Assembly: GCA_035411585.1 (NCBI GenBank)
Contig: DAONTI010000001.1
Coordinates: 1 to 64,000, forward strand
From: MWDV01 sp002070715
GTDB lineage: Bacteria; Verrucomicrobiota; Verrucomicrobiia; Limisphaerales; MWDV01
Direction of reading: 5' to 3'
Length of the DNA: 64,000 bases
Numbering within the stretch: position 1 is the stretch's first letter; the number at the start of each line of letters is the position of its first letter. The notes under the pieces are model-generated. The model ran no database searches and was not told the origin of the DNA. It saw only the letters and a program-made list of their open reading frames with translations. The translations under genes were made by a program, and so were the position numbers. This document shows, piece after piece, positions 42,269 to 50,927 of the stretch.

Positions 42269-43519
42269 ATGAACGATCCCCAACCGCCCGCTCAACCGAC
42301 TCCGCGCCCGGCACGGTTGAGCCGTCGTCAATTCGTCGCCGGCACCGGGGCAGCCGCGTTTGCTTTCACCACGCTCCGCCCCACGCTCGTCAAAGGAACG
42401 GACGCGAATACGAAGATCAATCTTGGACTAATTGGCTGCGGAGGGCGCGGCCAATGGATCGCCAATTTATTCCGGAATCACGGCGGCTATAATTTGGTTG
42501 CCGTGGCCGATTACTTCCCCGACCCGGCCAATCAAGCCGGAGAGAAATTTGACGTGCCCGCGGACCGGCGGTTCACCGGCTTGAACGGTTACAAAAGATT
42601 GCTGGAACAGCCGCTTGATGCCGTCGTCATCGAAACGCCGCCTTACTTTCATCCGCAACAAGCGGCGGCGGCGGTGGAGGCCGGCAAGCATGTTTTCTTG
42701 GCCAAGCCGGTGGCGGTGGATGTGCCGGGGTGTCAGGTCATCGCGGACGCCGGACGACGCGCGACGGCCCGGCAGTTGTGTTTTCTCGTGGATTTTCAGA
42801 CGCGCACGCACGCGGCCTATCAGGAAGCGGTTCAAAGGGTGCAGAACGGCATGATTGGGCCTCTGGTCTCCGCAGAGGCGAATTATCTGTGCGGACTGAC
42901 CTGGGGTAAAATGGATGAACTCCTGCGGGCTGACCCGCAAAATCCGGAGGTGCGCCTGCGCGCTTGGGGTGTGGATCGCCGGCTCAGCGGGGATGTGATC
43001 ACGGAACAAAACATCCATACCTTGGACGTGGTCACCTGGTTTTTGGACGCCCATCCGCTCCGCGCTTACGGCACCGGAGGCCGGGCGCGACCGTTCGTGG
43101 GAGATTGCTGGGATCATTTCGCCGTCATCTTTACGTTTCCGCAGGACGTGGTGGTGAGTTTTGCATCCAAACAGGTGGGCGCAGGCATTGACGACATCAT
43201 GTGCCGGGTCTATGGCCAGCAGGGCTACGCCGACACGCATTACTTTGGCAGGGTGCTGGTGCGGGCCACGGATGATGGGTTCAACGGCGGTGAAATGACC
43301 AATCTGTACACCGACGGCGCGGTCAACAACATCGCCACGTTCCATCAGAGTATTCTGACGGGCGATTTCACCAATCCGACCGTCGCCCCCAGCGTGCGCA
43401 GCAATCTCACCACCATCCTGGGCCGCACGGCCGCTTATCGGCGCGCCGAGGTGACTTGGGAAGAAATGATGAAAACCAACGAGGCTTGGGAAGTCAGCCT
43501 TAAAGGTCTCCGCGTGTGA
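42269..43519 (+). CDS. Tat-exported Gfo/Idh/MocA oxidoreductase
   Basis: A 416-residue NAD(P)-dependent sugar oxidoreductase with a Tat signal: SRRQFVAGTGAAAFAF (residues 18-33). An upstream start at 42221 adds 16 residues and is less likely. The Rossmann fold begins INLGLIGCGGRGQWIANLF; AVADYFPD is the end of strand 2; and FLAKPVAVDVPG replaces the usual EKP with AKP, keeping the lysine. EQNIHTLDVVTWFL carries the catalytic His. Tat-exported members are common in this phylum and act on sugars in the periplasm with tightly bound cofactor. It overlaps the following URO-D gene if the latter starts at GTG 43516, implying one operon with it. Confidence 0.92.
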   Translation: MNDPQPPAQPTPRPARLSRRQFVAGTGAAAFAFTTLRPTLVKGTDANTKINLGLIGCGGRGQWIANLFRNHGGYNLVAVADYFPDPANQAGEKFDVPADRRFTGLNGYKRLLEQPLDAVVIETPPYFHPQQAAAAVEAGKHVFLAKPVAVDVPGCQVIADAGRRATARQLCFLVDFQTRTHAAYQEAVQRVQNGMIGPLVSAEANYLCGLTWGKMDELLRADPQNPEVRLRAWGVDRRLSGDVITEQNIHTLDVVTWFLDAHPLRAYGTGGRARPFVGDCWDHFAVIFTFPQDVVVSFASKQVGAGIDDIMCRVYGQQGYADTHYFGRVLVRATDDGFNGGEMTNLYTDGAVNNIATFHQSILTGDFTNPTVAPSVRSNLTTILGRTAAYRRAEVTWEEMMKTNEAWEVSLKGLRV

Positions 43520-43539
43520 ACCCGCAACCATGTCCAGTT

Positions 43540-44550
43540 ATGACCGGTCGTGAACGAATCTTGAATCATCTCGCGGGCCAGCCGGTGGATCGACTGCCCG
43601 CCATGCCCATCACCATGATGTTCGCCTGCGAACGCATCGGCGCGCGGTATCGGGATTATTGCACCGATTACCGGGTGCTGGTTGAAGGCCAGATCCGCAC
43701 CGCTACGGAATTCGGCTTTGACTATGTCAACACCATGTCCGATCCGGCGCGCGAAGCGGCGGATTGCGGGGCGCGGGTGGAATACTTCGATCATCAACCG
43801 GTGGCGATTGTGGAAGACGACGCGCTGCTGGCGGACAAGACCACACTGGCCCGTTTGAAAATCCCTGATCCGCTCGGCGGCGGACGGATGCACAACGGCA
43901 TTCAAGCCCTGGCCTTGTTCAAGGAACGGGTGGGCCGGGAACTCCTCGTCGAGGGCTGGGTCGAAGGGCCTATTGCCGAAGCCGCCGATCTGCGCGGCAT
44001 CAACACGTTGATGCTGGATTTCTTCGACGACCCGGGGTTCGTGCGTGATCTCTTCGCGTTTGTGGTGGAAATGGAATTGTGCTTTGTCAGGGAACAAATC
44101 GCCGCAGGCGCGGATTTGATCGGCATCGGCGATGCCGCGGCGTCACTGGTCGGTCCCCAACTTTACGAGGAATTTGTCTGGCCGTATGAAAAGCAGCTCG
44201 TGGATGGCATCCACGCCTTGGGGGGACGCACCCGGTTGCACATTTGTGGCAACACCCGGAAAATCCTGCGCGGCATGGGCCGGCTGGGATGTCACGTGGT
44301 GGATCTTGATTTTCTCGCGCCGGTGGATGAAGGCCGCGCGCAAATGGAGACGCAGATAATTCTGGGGAACGTGGACCCGGTGCGTGTGGTGCGCGACGGA
44401 ACCCCGGCGCAAGTCACGGCGGCCGTGGCCGCCTGCCACCGGCAAGCCGGGTCGCGGTTCATCGTCGGCGCAGGTTGCGAAGTGCCGCGCGACACGCCGG
44501 ACGAGAATCTGCGGGCCATGGTTGAATACGCCCGCACGCATCAACCGTAA
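43540..44550 (+). CDS. Uroporphyrinogen decarboxylase-family protein (MtaA/CmuA-like)
   Basis: A 336-residue cytoplasmic TIM-barrel protein of the URO-D superfamily. MTGRERILNHLAGQPVDRLP is the family opening; a GTG at 43516 adds eight residues and overlaps the previous stop. Features include DYVNTMSDPAREAADCG, LVEGWVEGPIAEAADLRG, RLHICGNTRKIL and FIVGAGCEVPRDTP. The HICG and GCEVP pair supplies the His/Cys/Cys zinc site of the MtaA/CmuA methyltransferase branch, not the Arg/Asp set of haem HemE. So it probably transfers methyl groups to or from a corrinoid or thiol. It follows a sugar oxidoreductase and faces metF, hinting at a demethylation role (inference). Confidence 0.85.
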   Translation: MTGRERILNHLAGQPVDRLPAMPITMMFACERIGARYRDYCTDYRVLVEGQIRTATEFGFDYVNTMSDPAREAADCGARVEYFDHQPVAIVEDDALLADKTTLARLKIPDPLGGGRMHNGIQALALFKERVGRELLVEGWVEGPIAEAADLRGINTLMLDFFDDPGFVRDLFAFVVEMELCFVREQIAAGADLIGIGDAAASLVGPQLYEEFVWPYEKQLVDGIHALGGRTRLHICGNTRKILRGMGRLGCHVVDLDFLAPVDEGRAQMETQIILGNVDPVRVVRDGTPAQVTAAVAACHRQAGSRFIVGAGCEVPRDTPDENLRAMVEYARTHQP

Positions 44551-44627
44551 CGCAGACGCGCTTCGGAAACAGGGGAGGGTAAAATATCCACCGCCGTTTT
44601 ATGGCGACGGATTGTTTTCTCGCCGCG

Positions 44628-45524
44628 TCAGACCAAACCCAGGTTTTGCAGAATGCGGGTAGTCGAGCGCACCTTGTTGAGCGTGTAAAAATGAATGCCA
44701 GGCGCGCCGGCTCGCAACAGTTCCTCACATTGACGCGTGGAGTATTCAATGCCGAACTCGGTCGAAGCCGCGTCATCTCCCGCTAGCTCCTCCAAGCGCG
44801 CCAGCAGGGCGGGCGGGATCGTCGCCCCGCACAGCAGGGTGATCTTTTTGATCTGCGTGACGTTCAAGATGGGCAGGATACCGGGCACGAGCGGAATGGT
44901 GACACCCTGTTTGGCCAGGAAATCGCGAAACTCGAAATACAATCGGTTATCAAAAAAAAGCTGGGTTATCACCAGGTCCGCGCCATACGCGATTTTTTCC
45001 CGGAGCCGTTCCCAATCCACATGCCGGCCGGCGTGACAGGCGGGATGCCCTTCCGGAAAACCGGCCACTGCGATGCTGAAATCGCCCGCCTCCCGTAACA
45101 ATTGCACTAACTGCCAGGCATACTCAAAACCGCCCGCCGTTTGTTGGAACTGACTTTCGCCGGCGGGGGGATCGCCGCGCAAAGCCAGAATGTTGTGGAT
45201 GCCCCGCGCGCGCGCCTGCGCGATGATCTCGCGAATCTGCGCTTCGGTGGACCCGACGCAGGTCAAATGCGCCATCGCCGGTAATTGATGCCGCTGTTGG
45301 ATTGCCTCGACCAAGGCCAGGGTTTTGTCGCGGGTGCTGCCGCCGGCGCCGTAGGTTACGGAGCAATAATCCGGTTTCAACGCCGCGAGTTGAGGCAGGG
45401 TCCGATCAAAAAACCCGCGCTCGCCATCCGCGGTCTTGGGCGGAAAAAACTCGAACGAAACCACGGGGCGCCCCGCCGCGCGTCGGGCGGCGTAGAGGTC
45501 GCGGACCAAAACATTGCTCTGCAT
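44628..45524 (-). CDS. metF: 5,10-methylenetetrahydrofolate reductase
   Basis: A 298-residue flavoenzyme reducing methylene-THF to methyl-THF for methionine synthesis. VVSFEFFPPKT (catalytic Glu25), HLTCVGSTEAQI, ILALRGDPP, YGADLVITQLFFDN and VPGILPILN are all family marks; length matches bacterial MetF. An ATG at 45560 would add 12 residues without similarity; ATG 45524 starts MQSNVLVRDLYAARR. No SAM riboswitch or leader structure is visible in the ~75 bp before it. The gene is convergent with the URO-D operon and lies downstream of the GH-GT2 gene on the same strand, but a functional link with the latter is unlikely. Confidence 0.96.
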   Translation of the reverse strand: MQSNVLVRDLYAARRAAGRPVVSFEFFPPKTADGERGFFDRTLPQLAALKPDYCSVTYGAGGSTRDKTLALVEAIQQRHQLPAMAHLTCVGSTEAQIREIIAQARARGIHNILALRGDPPAGESQFQQTAGGFEYAWQLVQLLREAGDFSIAVAGFPEGHPACHAGRHVDWERLREKIAYGADLVITQLFFDNRLYFEFRDFLAKQGVTIPLVPGILPILNVTQIKKITLLCGATIPPALLARLEELAGDDAASTEFGIEYSTRQCEELLRAGAPGIHFYTLNKVRSTTRILQNLGLV

Positions 45525-45598
45525 GGTAGTGAAGGTGCCGGCAAACCGCCCACATATCAAGCGGGCAGTCTGCCTATTCGCACGGAACGCCGGATGGT

Positions 45599-48217
45599 TT
45601 ATTCAGTCGGCGGAGCGCGGAAGGGAGATTGGGGATCGCTGTGGCTCTCCGCAGCGGCGGGAGTCACACGCATACGGGTGCGTTTGGTTTTTCCTTGAGT
45701 GGTGGCGGAACGCACTTTGATCCATCCCTGTTCCTCCGCCAGTTCATCAAGGAACACGACCACAATGCTTTGCAATCGGCGCTTTTGCCGAAACAAAAAC
45801 CAACCCGCCAGCGGCAGGCTCAACAGGATCAACCATAACCACGGCCACCGTTGTCCCAGCCAGCCCAGCAACAACACTTCGACGGCCAGCAACCCGCCGA
45901 ACGCAATCCGGGCGGTTGGCGATCCGATCGCGCGCAGCCGGCAGCGCAGCAGATGTTGATCGGTGCGGGTCGGCTCCACCACGGTGGTCAGTTGCAGATG
46001 GCTCCACGGCGGGCTGTGAATTTCCACATCGAACTCGTTCCAGCCGATGTCAGCGCGGTGCGACCAGTTGCACCGTTCCAAGCGTGCCAACACCTGCCCA
46101 ATGCAGGCCAGGCGGTCCAGTGGCCGGGCGCTCCAGTAATCCACGCGGTCCAACCGCTCGCCGCTGGTGCGCAAGGCAACCGAGTCCAGCGATTCTTCGG
46201 GGCCGGCGGTGGCGGGCTGGAAACCCAGCCGTCCCCGATAACGCGCCCAGCCGCGCACGATCGGTTGCAGGAAAAACAGAAGCGCCACCAAGGGACGCGA
46301 CCACCAACGCACCTTGGCGCGCGGGAGCCGGGCTTGGATTCCCGCCGTCACACACACGGCCACGGACAACAGCAGGTTGATGATGGCCAGCGGCCGGAGC
46401 CAGGGGGCGACGGCGCTGAACACCCACAAGGGCAGGGTGACGGCCAGATGGAATTCCAGCGTTGTGCAAAGCATCAACAACGTGTCGGGTTCGGCCGCGT
46501 AAAGCGTTTGAAACCAACCGCCGCCGAACGGTCCGTGATAAATGATGGGCCGCCGCAGCCGCACGCCCAGTTGCGCGCTGGCGTAGATGCGGCCGCGCCA
46601 CAATCCGCCGCCCAGCGAGTTGAAATACTCCGGGTGTTTGCGCACGAGCAGGGCTTCGGCCTCGCCGTAACCGCGTTGCTGGCGGAGATAGGCCGCCACA
46701 GTCGGGCGCCGGTAATGCCAAACCATGCCCGCCGGACTGAACCCGAGTTTGTATCCCGCTTGTTGCAGCCGCCAGCACACATCCACATCATCGCCGGCCC
46801 GCCGGTAAATGGGATCAAATCCGCCGATCGCCGCCAAAGCCCATTTGTGGAACACCATGTTGCAGCCGGGAATATGTTCCGCCTGCCGGTCGGTCAGCAT
46901 CACGTGCGCCGGCCCACCCGGAGACGCCATCACCGCGGCCGCCACGGCGGAATCGTCCGGAGGCAGCAGATTCGGTCCGCCCATGCCCACGAAGGCGCTG
47001 TTGAGCAAGTCGCCGACGATGTAATACAACCAGTCCGGGTCCGCGCGGCAATCCGCGTCCGTGAACGCGACCAATTCTCCGGTGGCGGCTTCGATGCCCG
47101 TGTTGCGGGCCACGGACAACCCGTGGTTGGTGGGATGCCGGAGATAGCGCACGTCCGGATGTTGCGCCACAATGGCCAGCGTGGTGTCGGTCGAGCCATC
47201 GTCCACGAGAATGACTTCGTAATCGGGATAGTTCAGTTGCGCCAGCGAAGTCAGGCAGGTGGGCAAAGTGCGCGCGGCGTTGTAGCCGGCTACCACCACG
47301 GAGACCCGCGGGGTGCGCGCCAGCGGAAAATACGGGGCCGTGGCGAATGCTTGTTGCGCCGTGCGAAACGCTGGTTTGGGCGCGCGCGTCCGTGTGGTCA
47401 GCCCCATTGCCCAGTCCTCAACCGGCTGTCCATTGCGGTACCAATCGTCGGTGAACGTGAAGGCCACCGCGCCGGCCAGTCCGCCGCGAAAGGCGTATTC
47501 GATTTGCCAGGCGACCAACTCGGCTTGGGCGGTTTCGCCTTCGCGTTGGGTGTCCATGCCGAACTCGCCGAGCACGAGGGGCCGCCCCTCGGCGATCATC
47601 TGCAACCGGGCGAGATAATTGCGGAACGGCTGGCGGTGGTGCAGATAGACGTTGAAACAAAGAAAATCGAGGTTCTGCGGGCGCAGAAATTCCGTGGGCG
47701 GATAATTGGCGAAGGTGCAGAGACAACCCGGGTCTGCCGCCCTGGCCACTTCCGCCAGTTCATCAATGAACTCCGCCACCGCCCGCGCTCCGCTCCAGCG
47801 CACGATGTCGGGCGGGATCTCGTTAACCACGCTATAGGCAAACAGGGCGGGATGCCCGGCGCAAACCCGGGCGGCCCGGCGCACGGTTTCCCGGGCTTCG
47901 GTCCGGGATTCCGGCGAGTCCAGAAAGCAGAGATGTTTGTTCCACGGAATGTCCACCCACACCTTCAACCCGCGCGTTTGAGCGAGATCGAGCAACTCGC
48001 GGGGCGGCACGGTGTAAACCCGCACCACGTTGACGCCCAATTCCCGGATTTGATCGAAATCCCATTCGGCGGTTTCCGGCGGGGGATAAGGATGGCCCTG
48101 CGCATTCGGTGCGAAGGGACCATAAGCGACGCCTTTGACGAAGAATTTTTCCCCGTCCAGACGGAAGAATTTGCCATCCACGCATACGCGCGCGGGAACG
48201 GAAGCCAGCCCAGCCAT
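45599..48217 (-). CDS. Glycosidase-like domain fused to membrane GT2 glycosyltransferase
   Basis: An 872-residue fusion. Residues 1-290 are a GH2/GH5-like TIM barrel: VNEIP with Glu133 and LGEFG with Glu218 sit at the acid/base and nucleophile positions. Residues ~303-560 are a GT2 domain: VSVVVAGYN, VDDGS (338-342), FTDADC (386-390), GDDVDVCWRL and QQRGYGEAEAL. Hydrophobic segments follow around 565-650 and 805-835, ending in a basic tail rich in Thr/Arg. The order suggests a polymerising, membrane-bound transferase with an editing or hydrolytic domain, but the N-terminal domain has no signal peptide, so its compartment is unclear. Substrate unknown. Confidence 0.85.
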   Translation of the reverse strand: MAGLASVPARVCVDGKFFRLDGEKFFVKGVAYGPFAPNAQGHPYPPPETAEWDFDQIRELGVNVVRVYTVPPRELLDLAQTRGLKVWVDIPWNKHLCFLDSPESRTEARETVRRAARVCAGHPALFAYSVVNEIPPDIVRWSGARAVAEFIDELAEVARAADPGCLCTFANYPPTEFLRPQNLDFLCFNVYLHHRQPFRNYLARLQMIAEGRPLVLGEFGMDTQREGETAQAELVAWQIEYAFRGGLAGAVAFTFTDDWYRNGQPVEDWAMGLTTRTRAPKPAFRTAQQAFATAPYFPLARTPRVSVVVAGYNAARTLPTCLTSLAQLNYPDYEVILVDDGSTDTTLAIVAQHPDVRYLRHPTNHGLSVARNTGIEAATGELVAFTDADCRADPDWLYYIVGDLLNSAFVGMGGPNLLPPDDSAVAAAVMASPGGPAHVMLTDRQAEHIPGCNMVFHKWALAAIGGFDPIYRRAGDDVDVCWRLQQAGYKLGFSPAGMVWHYRRPTVAAYLRQQRGYGEAEALLVRKHPEYFNSLGGGLWRGRIYASAQLGVRLRRPIIYHGPFGGGWFQTLYAAEPDTLLMLCTTLEFHLAVTLPLWVFSAVAPWLRPLAIINLLLSVAVCVTAGIQARLPRAKVRWWSRPLVALLFFLQPIVRGWARYRGRLGFQPATAGPEESLDSVALRTSGERLDRVDYWSARPLDRLACIGQVLARLERCNWSHRADIGWNEFDVEIHSPPWSHLQLTTVVEPTRTDQHLLRCRLRAIGSPTARIAFGGLLAVEVLLLGWLGQRWPWLWLILLSLPLAGWFLFRQKRRLQSIVVVFLDELAEEQGWIKVRSATTQGKTKRTRMRVTPAAAESHSDPQSPFRAPPTE

Positions 48218-48376
48218 CGGGTCTTAGACGTAATCCAGTTGGGTTTTCATCACATTCGCTTGGATAGCAGAGACGGGCCGTTCCAGCAAGCCAGTCGGGG
48301 CGGGTGGGCGGCAAAAGCAGTGCGTGAAAAGAATCGCTTGAACTTGGCGGGCCGGCGGGTAGTCTATTCTCCGGTG

Positions 48377-48451
48377 GCGCGCTTAGCTCAGCGGTAGAGC
48401 ATCAGTATCACACACTGGGGGTCGCAGGTTCAAATCCTGCAGCGCGCACCA
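48377..48451 (+). tRNA. tRNA-Val (anticodon CAC)
   Basis: A 75-base cloverleaf. The acceptor GCGCGCT pairs with AGCGCGC, followed by the discriminator A and an encoded CCA. The D stem is GCTC/GAGC. The anticodon stem TCAGT/ACTGG has a loop ATCACAC, so U33 precedes anticodon CAC, reading GUG valine. The T arm GCAGG-TTCAAAT-CCTGC is canonical. It is divergent from the GH-GT2 gene and stands alone. Confidence 0.96.
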
Positions 48452-48661
48452 TCGCTTCATAAAACTGGCAACCATTGGCGGGCGGCGTGCGCGGAGGAAC
48501 GATTCCCTTGGTAATGAATCGGCGGCACGCTGTTGGGTGGCGGGTTGGTGGTGGCGAGACTTGGTGTCAAATCCGTCCTTGATCCTCATCGCAAGCGGCC
48601 AGCCCGAAAGCGGCGAACCTCTTCGTGCTTCAGTCGCTGATGGATTTGAACCACCAATGCC

Positions 48662-50677
48662 TCAAGGCTTTTGCAACCGGAAATAGCCTTGGCCAGTCGC
48701 CGGCAGAGCGGTGGCCGGCACGAAAATGATATTGTTCCACCGAGCTTCCATCACCGGGAGTCCGGTCGCCTGCCAGGGGCCGCCCACCGTCGGCGCGGAA
48801 TAGAGGTTGAACCCTGAGACCAACGCATCCCACGACAGCCGATAGACGGTGTTGGGAGGCCGTAACCGCACTCCACCGGGGTGGTCGGCGCTGACCACCA
48901 GAACATTTTCATCTAGCGCACTCTGGCTGGTGAACAACTGATCCACCGGTGCTTCCAGACCGCTGATTTGGACGCGGGCCAGGCTGATCCACTGTCCCAA
49001 ATTGGCTTCGGCATTTGGTTGGATTCCCCAATAAACATAGGCGGGGGAGGGAGTGCCGTTGAACGCCGCCACCAAGTCGGACGGCAGGGTGAAACTCACC
49101 GCAGCGCCCCCCGGCGCCGTCAGTTCTGCTTGCGCGGCATTTCCCAGGATATTGACCGCCAGATTCCAATCGCCCTGCAAGGTTACGTCGGGAAGCGTGG
49201 CGAGGATGCCTTCGCTGGTGTAACGGATCCCGTGGGCATTCGGAGCGTTGGTTTTGTAACGGAGCACGGCGGTGGCCAGGGCATCGGCTTGCTGGGTGAT
49301 TTCCAGATAAAGACCGTTCGCTTCCTCATAATCCGCCCGGGCCGTCGGCGACGAGTTCTCGGTGGGGATCAAAAATAGATAAGCTATCATGCCGGCGGCG
49401 GCCCCGGTCAGTCCTTCGTTGATGGTCATAGCATAGTTAACCGTGCCCGGTCGTCCGATCCAACCGTTCGCTCCTGTCTGGGTGCGGATGCTCTGGCGTT
49501 GATCGGCTGACGCCGCCGAGGCGTTCAGTTCCAGTCCGGGCAAGGCCTCTTGGAGGACCAACGTCGGGGCGTTGGTTTCCACTTCCAGGAAAATGTTGTC
49601 CACGTAATACCAGATGTTGTCCTGGAGATTTGTCCCGCCAAAAATCAAATTGAGCCCCACCAAGTTGGTGGGCAGCGGCTGATAGAGCGGCAGTTCAAAA
49701 TGCATAAAGGCATCGGCGGCCTGAGCGGGAATGAGCTGGGTGCCGATGGGATTCCAATTGATGTCCCCACCCCGCAACACCACTTGGACGGCGCCGTAAT
49801 CGCCGTTGACGGACGGCGTTGAGAGTCCGGCGTCCACTTTTAGGTCGAAAGAGAGTCGCGCGTAATCGCGCGTATCGGGACTGAAATTCCACACTTGAAA
49901 CACCGCCGTTTGGTTCGTGTCCGCATTGGCAAAGTCACAGAAACACAGCAGCGAACCGGAATCGGGATCATTGGCGGCGTCCGCCGGATCCCAGTACGCC
50001 GCCGCCAACGCGGTGCCCCAACCCTGCGGCACCCAGTTTTGGATGTCTTTCGGAAAGGTAAAACCAAGGGCCGGGACCAAATCTTCAAAGCGCAAATTGT
50101 CAATGTAGATCGTGCCGCCACCGGGCGCGTTGCCGCGCGCCATCACCCCGAGTTGCCAGGACGATCCGTTCGGGCTGGCAGCATCGCGAATGGCAGAGTA
50201 GTCCCAAGTGAGCGTTTCCGAGGAGGCGGCATCGGCATTGAGCCAAACCCAATTCAGCAGTTGCTCCTGGCGCCAGCCGCCCAAGGCGGTCCCGTTCATC
50301 GCCAAGACAAATTCGAGATTCCATCCCCAGGGCAGGGCGGGCCGGTGAAGGTCCACTTTTAATTGCTTATGGCGATACCACTCGAAATAGGTGGCGGGGC
50401 CGTAATAGCTGTTGGTGACGCTCCCGCTGACGACCGCTTTGTACATCCAAGACCAAGTGTCGTTGGTAAACGAGGCGGTGAAACTGTAGGTTCCGTCCGT
50501 TACCGCCACCGTGCTTTGCGCGGCATTGGTGTACGGCGGGTTTTCCGGCGGCCCGCCCGATTGGCTGCGAAACAGGGGATGCGTTTCAAACGATTCAAAG
50601 ACTACGGCTGAGGCCAGCGCGACGCTCAGGGCGAAGAAGGTTGTTCCTGTGAGACAACCAAAGCGGGTGCGGTTCAT
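48662..50677 (-). CDS. Secreted multi-domain beta-sandwich protein
   Basis: A 671-residue protein with a signal peptide (FFALSVALASAVVF). At least two jelly-roll-like units are visible: a first with NLEFVLAMNGTALGG and GGTIYIDNLRFEDL, and a second with ARLSFDLKVDAG, LRGGDINWNPIGTQL and NIWYYVDNIFLEVE. A C-terminal region ends with YRLSWDALVSGFNLYSAPTVG and GQGYFRLQKP, the tail found in several secreted proteins of this window. The xxYxDNIxLE strands are those of carbohydrate-binding modules, so glycan binding is plausible. There is no catalytic motif and no PEP-CTERM tag. Family not identified. Confidence 0.75.
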   Translation of the reverse strand: MNRTRFGCLTGTTFFALSVALASAVVFESFETHPLFRSQSGGPPENPPYTNAAQSTVAVTDGTYSFTASFTNDTWSWMYKAVVSGSVTNSYYGPATYFEWYRHKQLKVDLHRPALPWGWNLEFVLAMNGTALGGWRQEQLLNWVWLNADAASSETLTWDYSAIRDAASPNGSSWQLGVMARGNAPGGGTIYIDNLRFEDLVPALGFTFPKDIQNWVPQGWGTALAAAYWDPADAANDPDSGSLLCFCDFANADTNQTAVFQVWNFSPDTRDYARLSFDLKVDAGLSTPSVNGDYGAVQVVLRGGDINWNPIGTQLIPAQAADAFMHFELPLYQPLPTNLVGLNLIFGGTNLQDNIWYYVDNIFLEVETNAPTLVLQEALPGLELNASAASADQRQSIRTQTGANGWIGRPGTVNYAMTINEGLTGAAAGMIAYLFLIPTENSSPTARADYEEANGLYLEITQQADALATAVLRYKTNAPNAHGIRYTSEGILATLPDVTLQGDWNLAVNILGNAAQAELTAPGGAAVSFTLPSDLVAAFNGTPSPAYVYWGIQPNAEANLGQWISLARVQISGLEAPVDQLFTSQSALDENVLVVSADHPGGVRLRPPNTVYRLSWDALVSGFNLYSAPTVGGPWQATGLPVMEARWNNIIFVPATALPATGQGYFRLQKP

Positions 50678-50927
50678 AATTTTTTTGTGCGGGTCTGAGT
50701 TTTGGGTCTGCGTTTTAACCAGAATCTAGGGCCGGAAACAAAGCAATTCAAGGCTTGCATTGGGCGCCCGGATTAGCTGAAAACCGCTACCCAGTCCTGC
50801 CTCTGGCCGAAAACCAGCCGGGAGCTGTCAGCCCAATCAGCAGCTCGCCTTGGGACCATTTTCACCCCCGGTTCACTGTTGAACGGCAGGACCAGTCTGC
50901 GTTACTCGGTGAAGTCGTTGACGGATT

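Noticed and set aside
45525..45600. SAM riboswitch before metF
   Set aside because: The space is only about 75 bases and shows none of the conserved SAM-binding cores.
48383..48589. A minus-strand frame ending in LQDLNLRPPVCDTDALPLS
   Set aside because: It is the reverse strand of the tRNA-Val gene; this string is a well-known spurious translation of tRNA genes.
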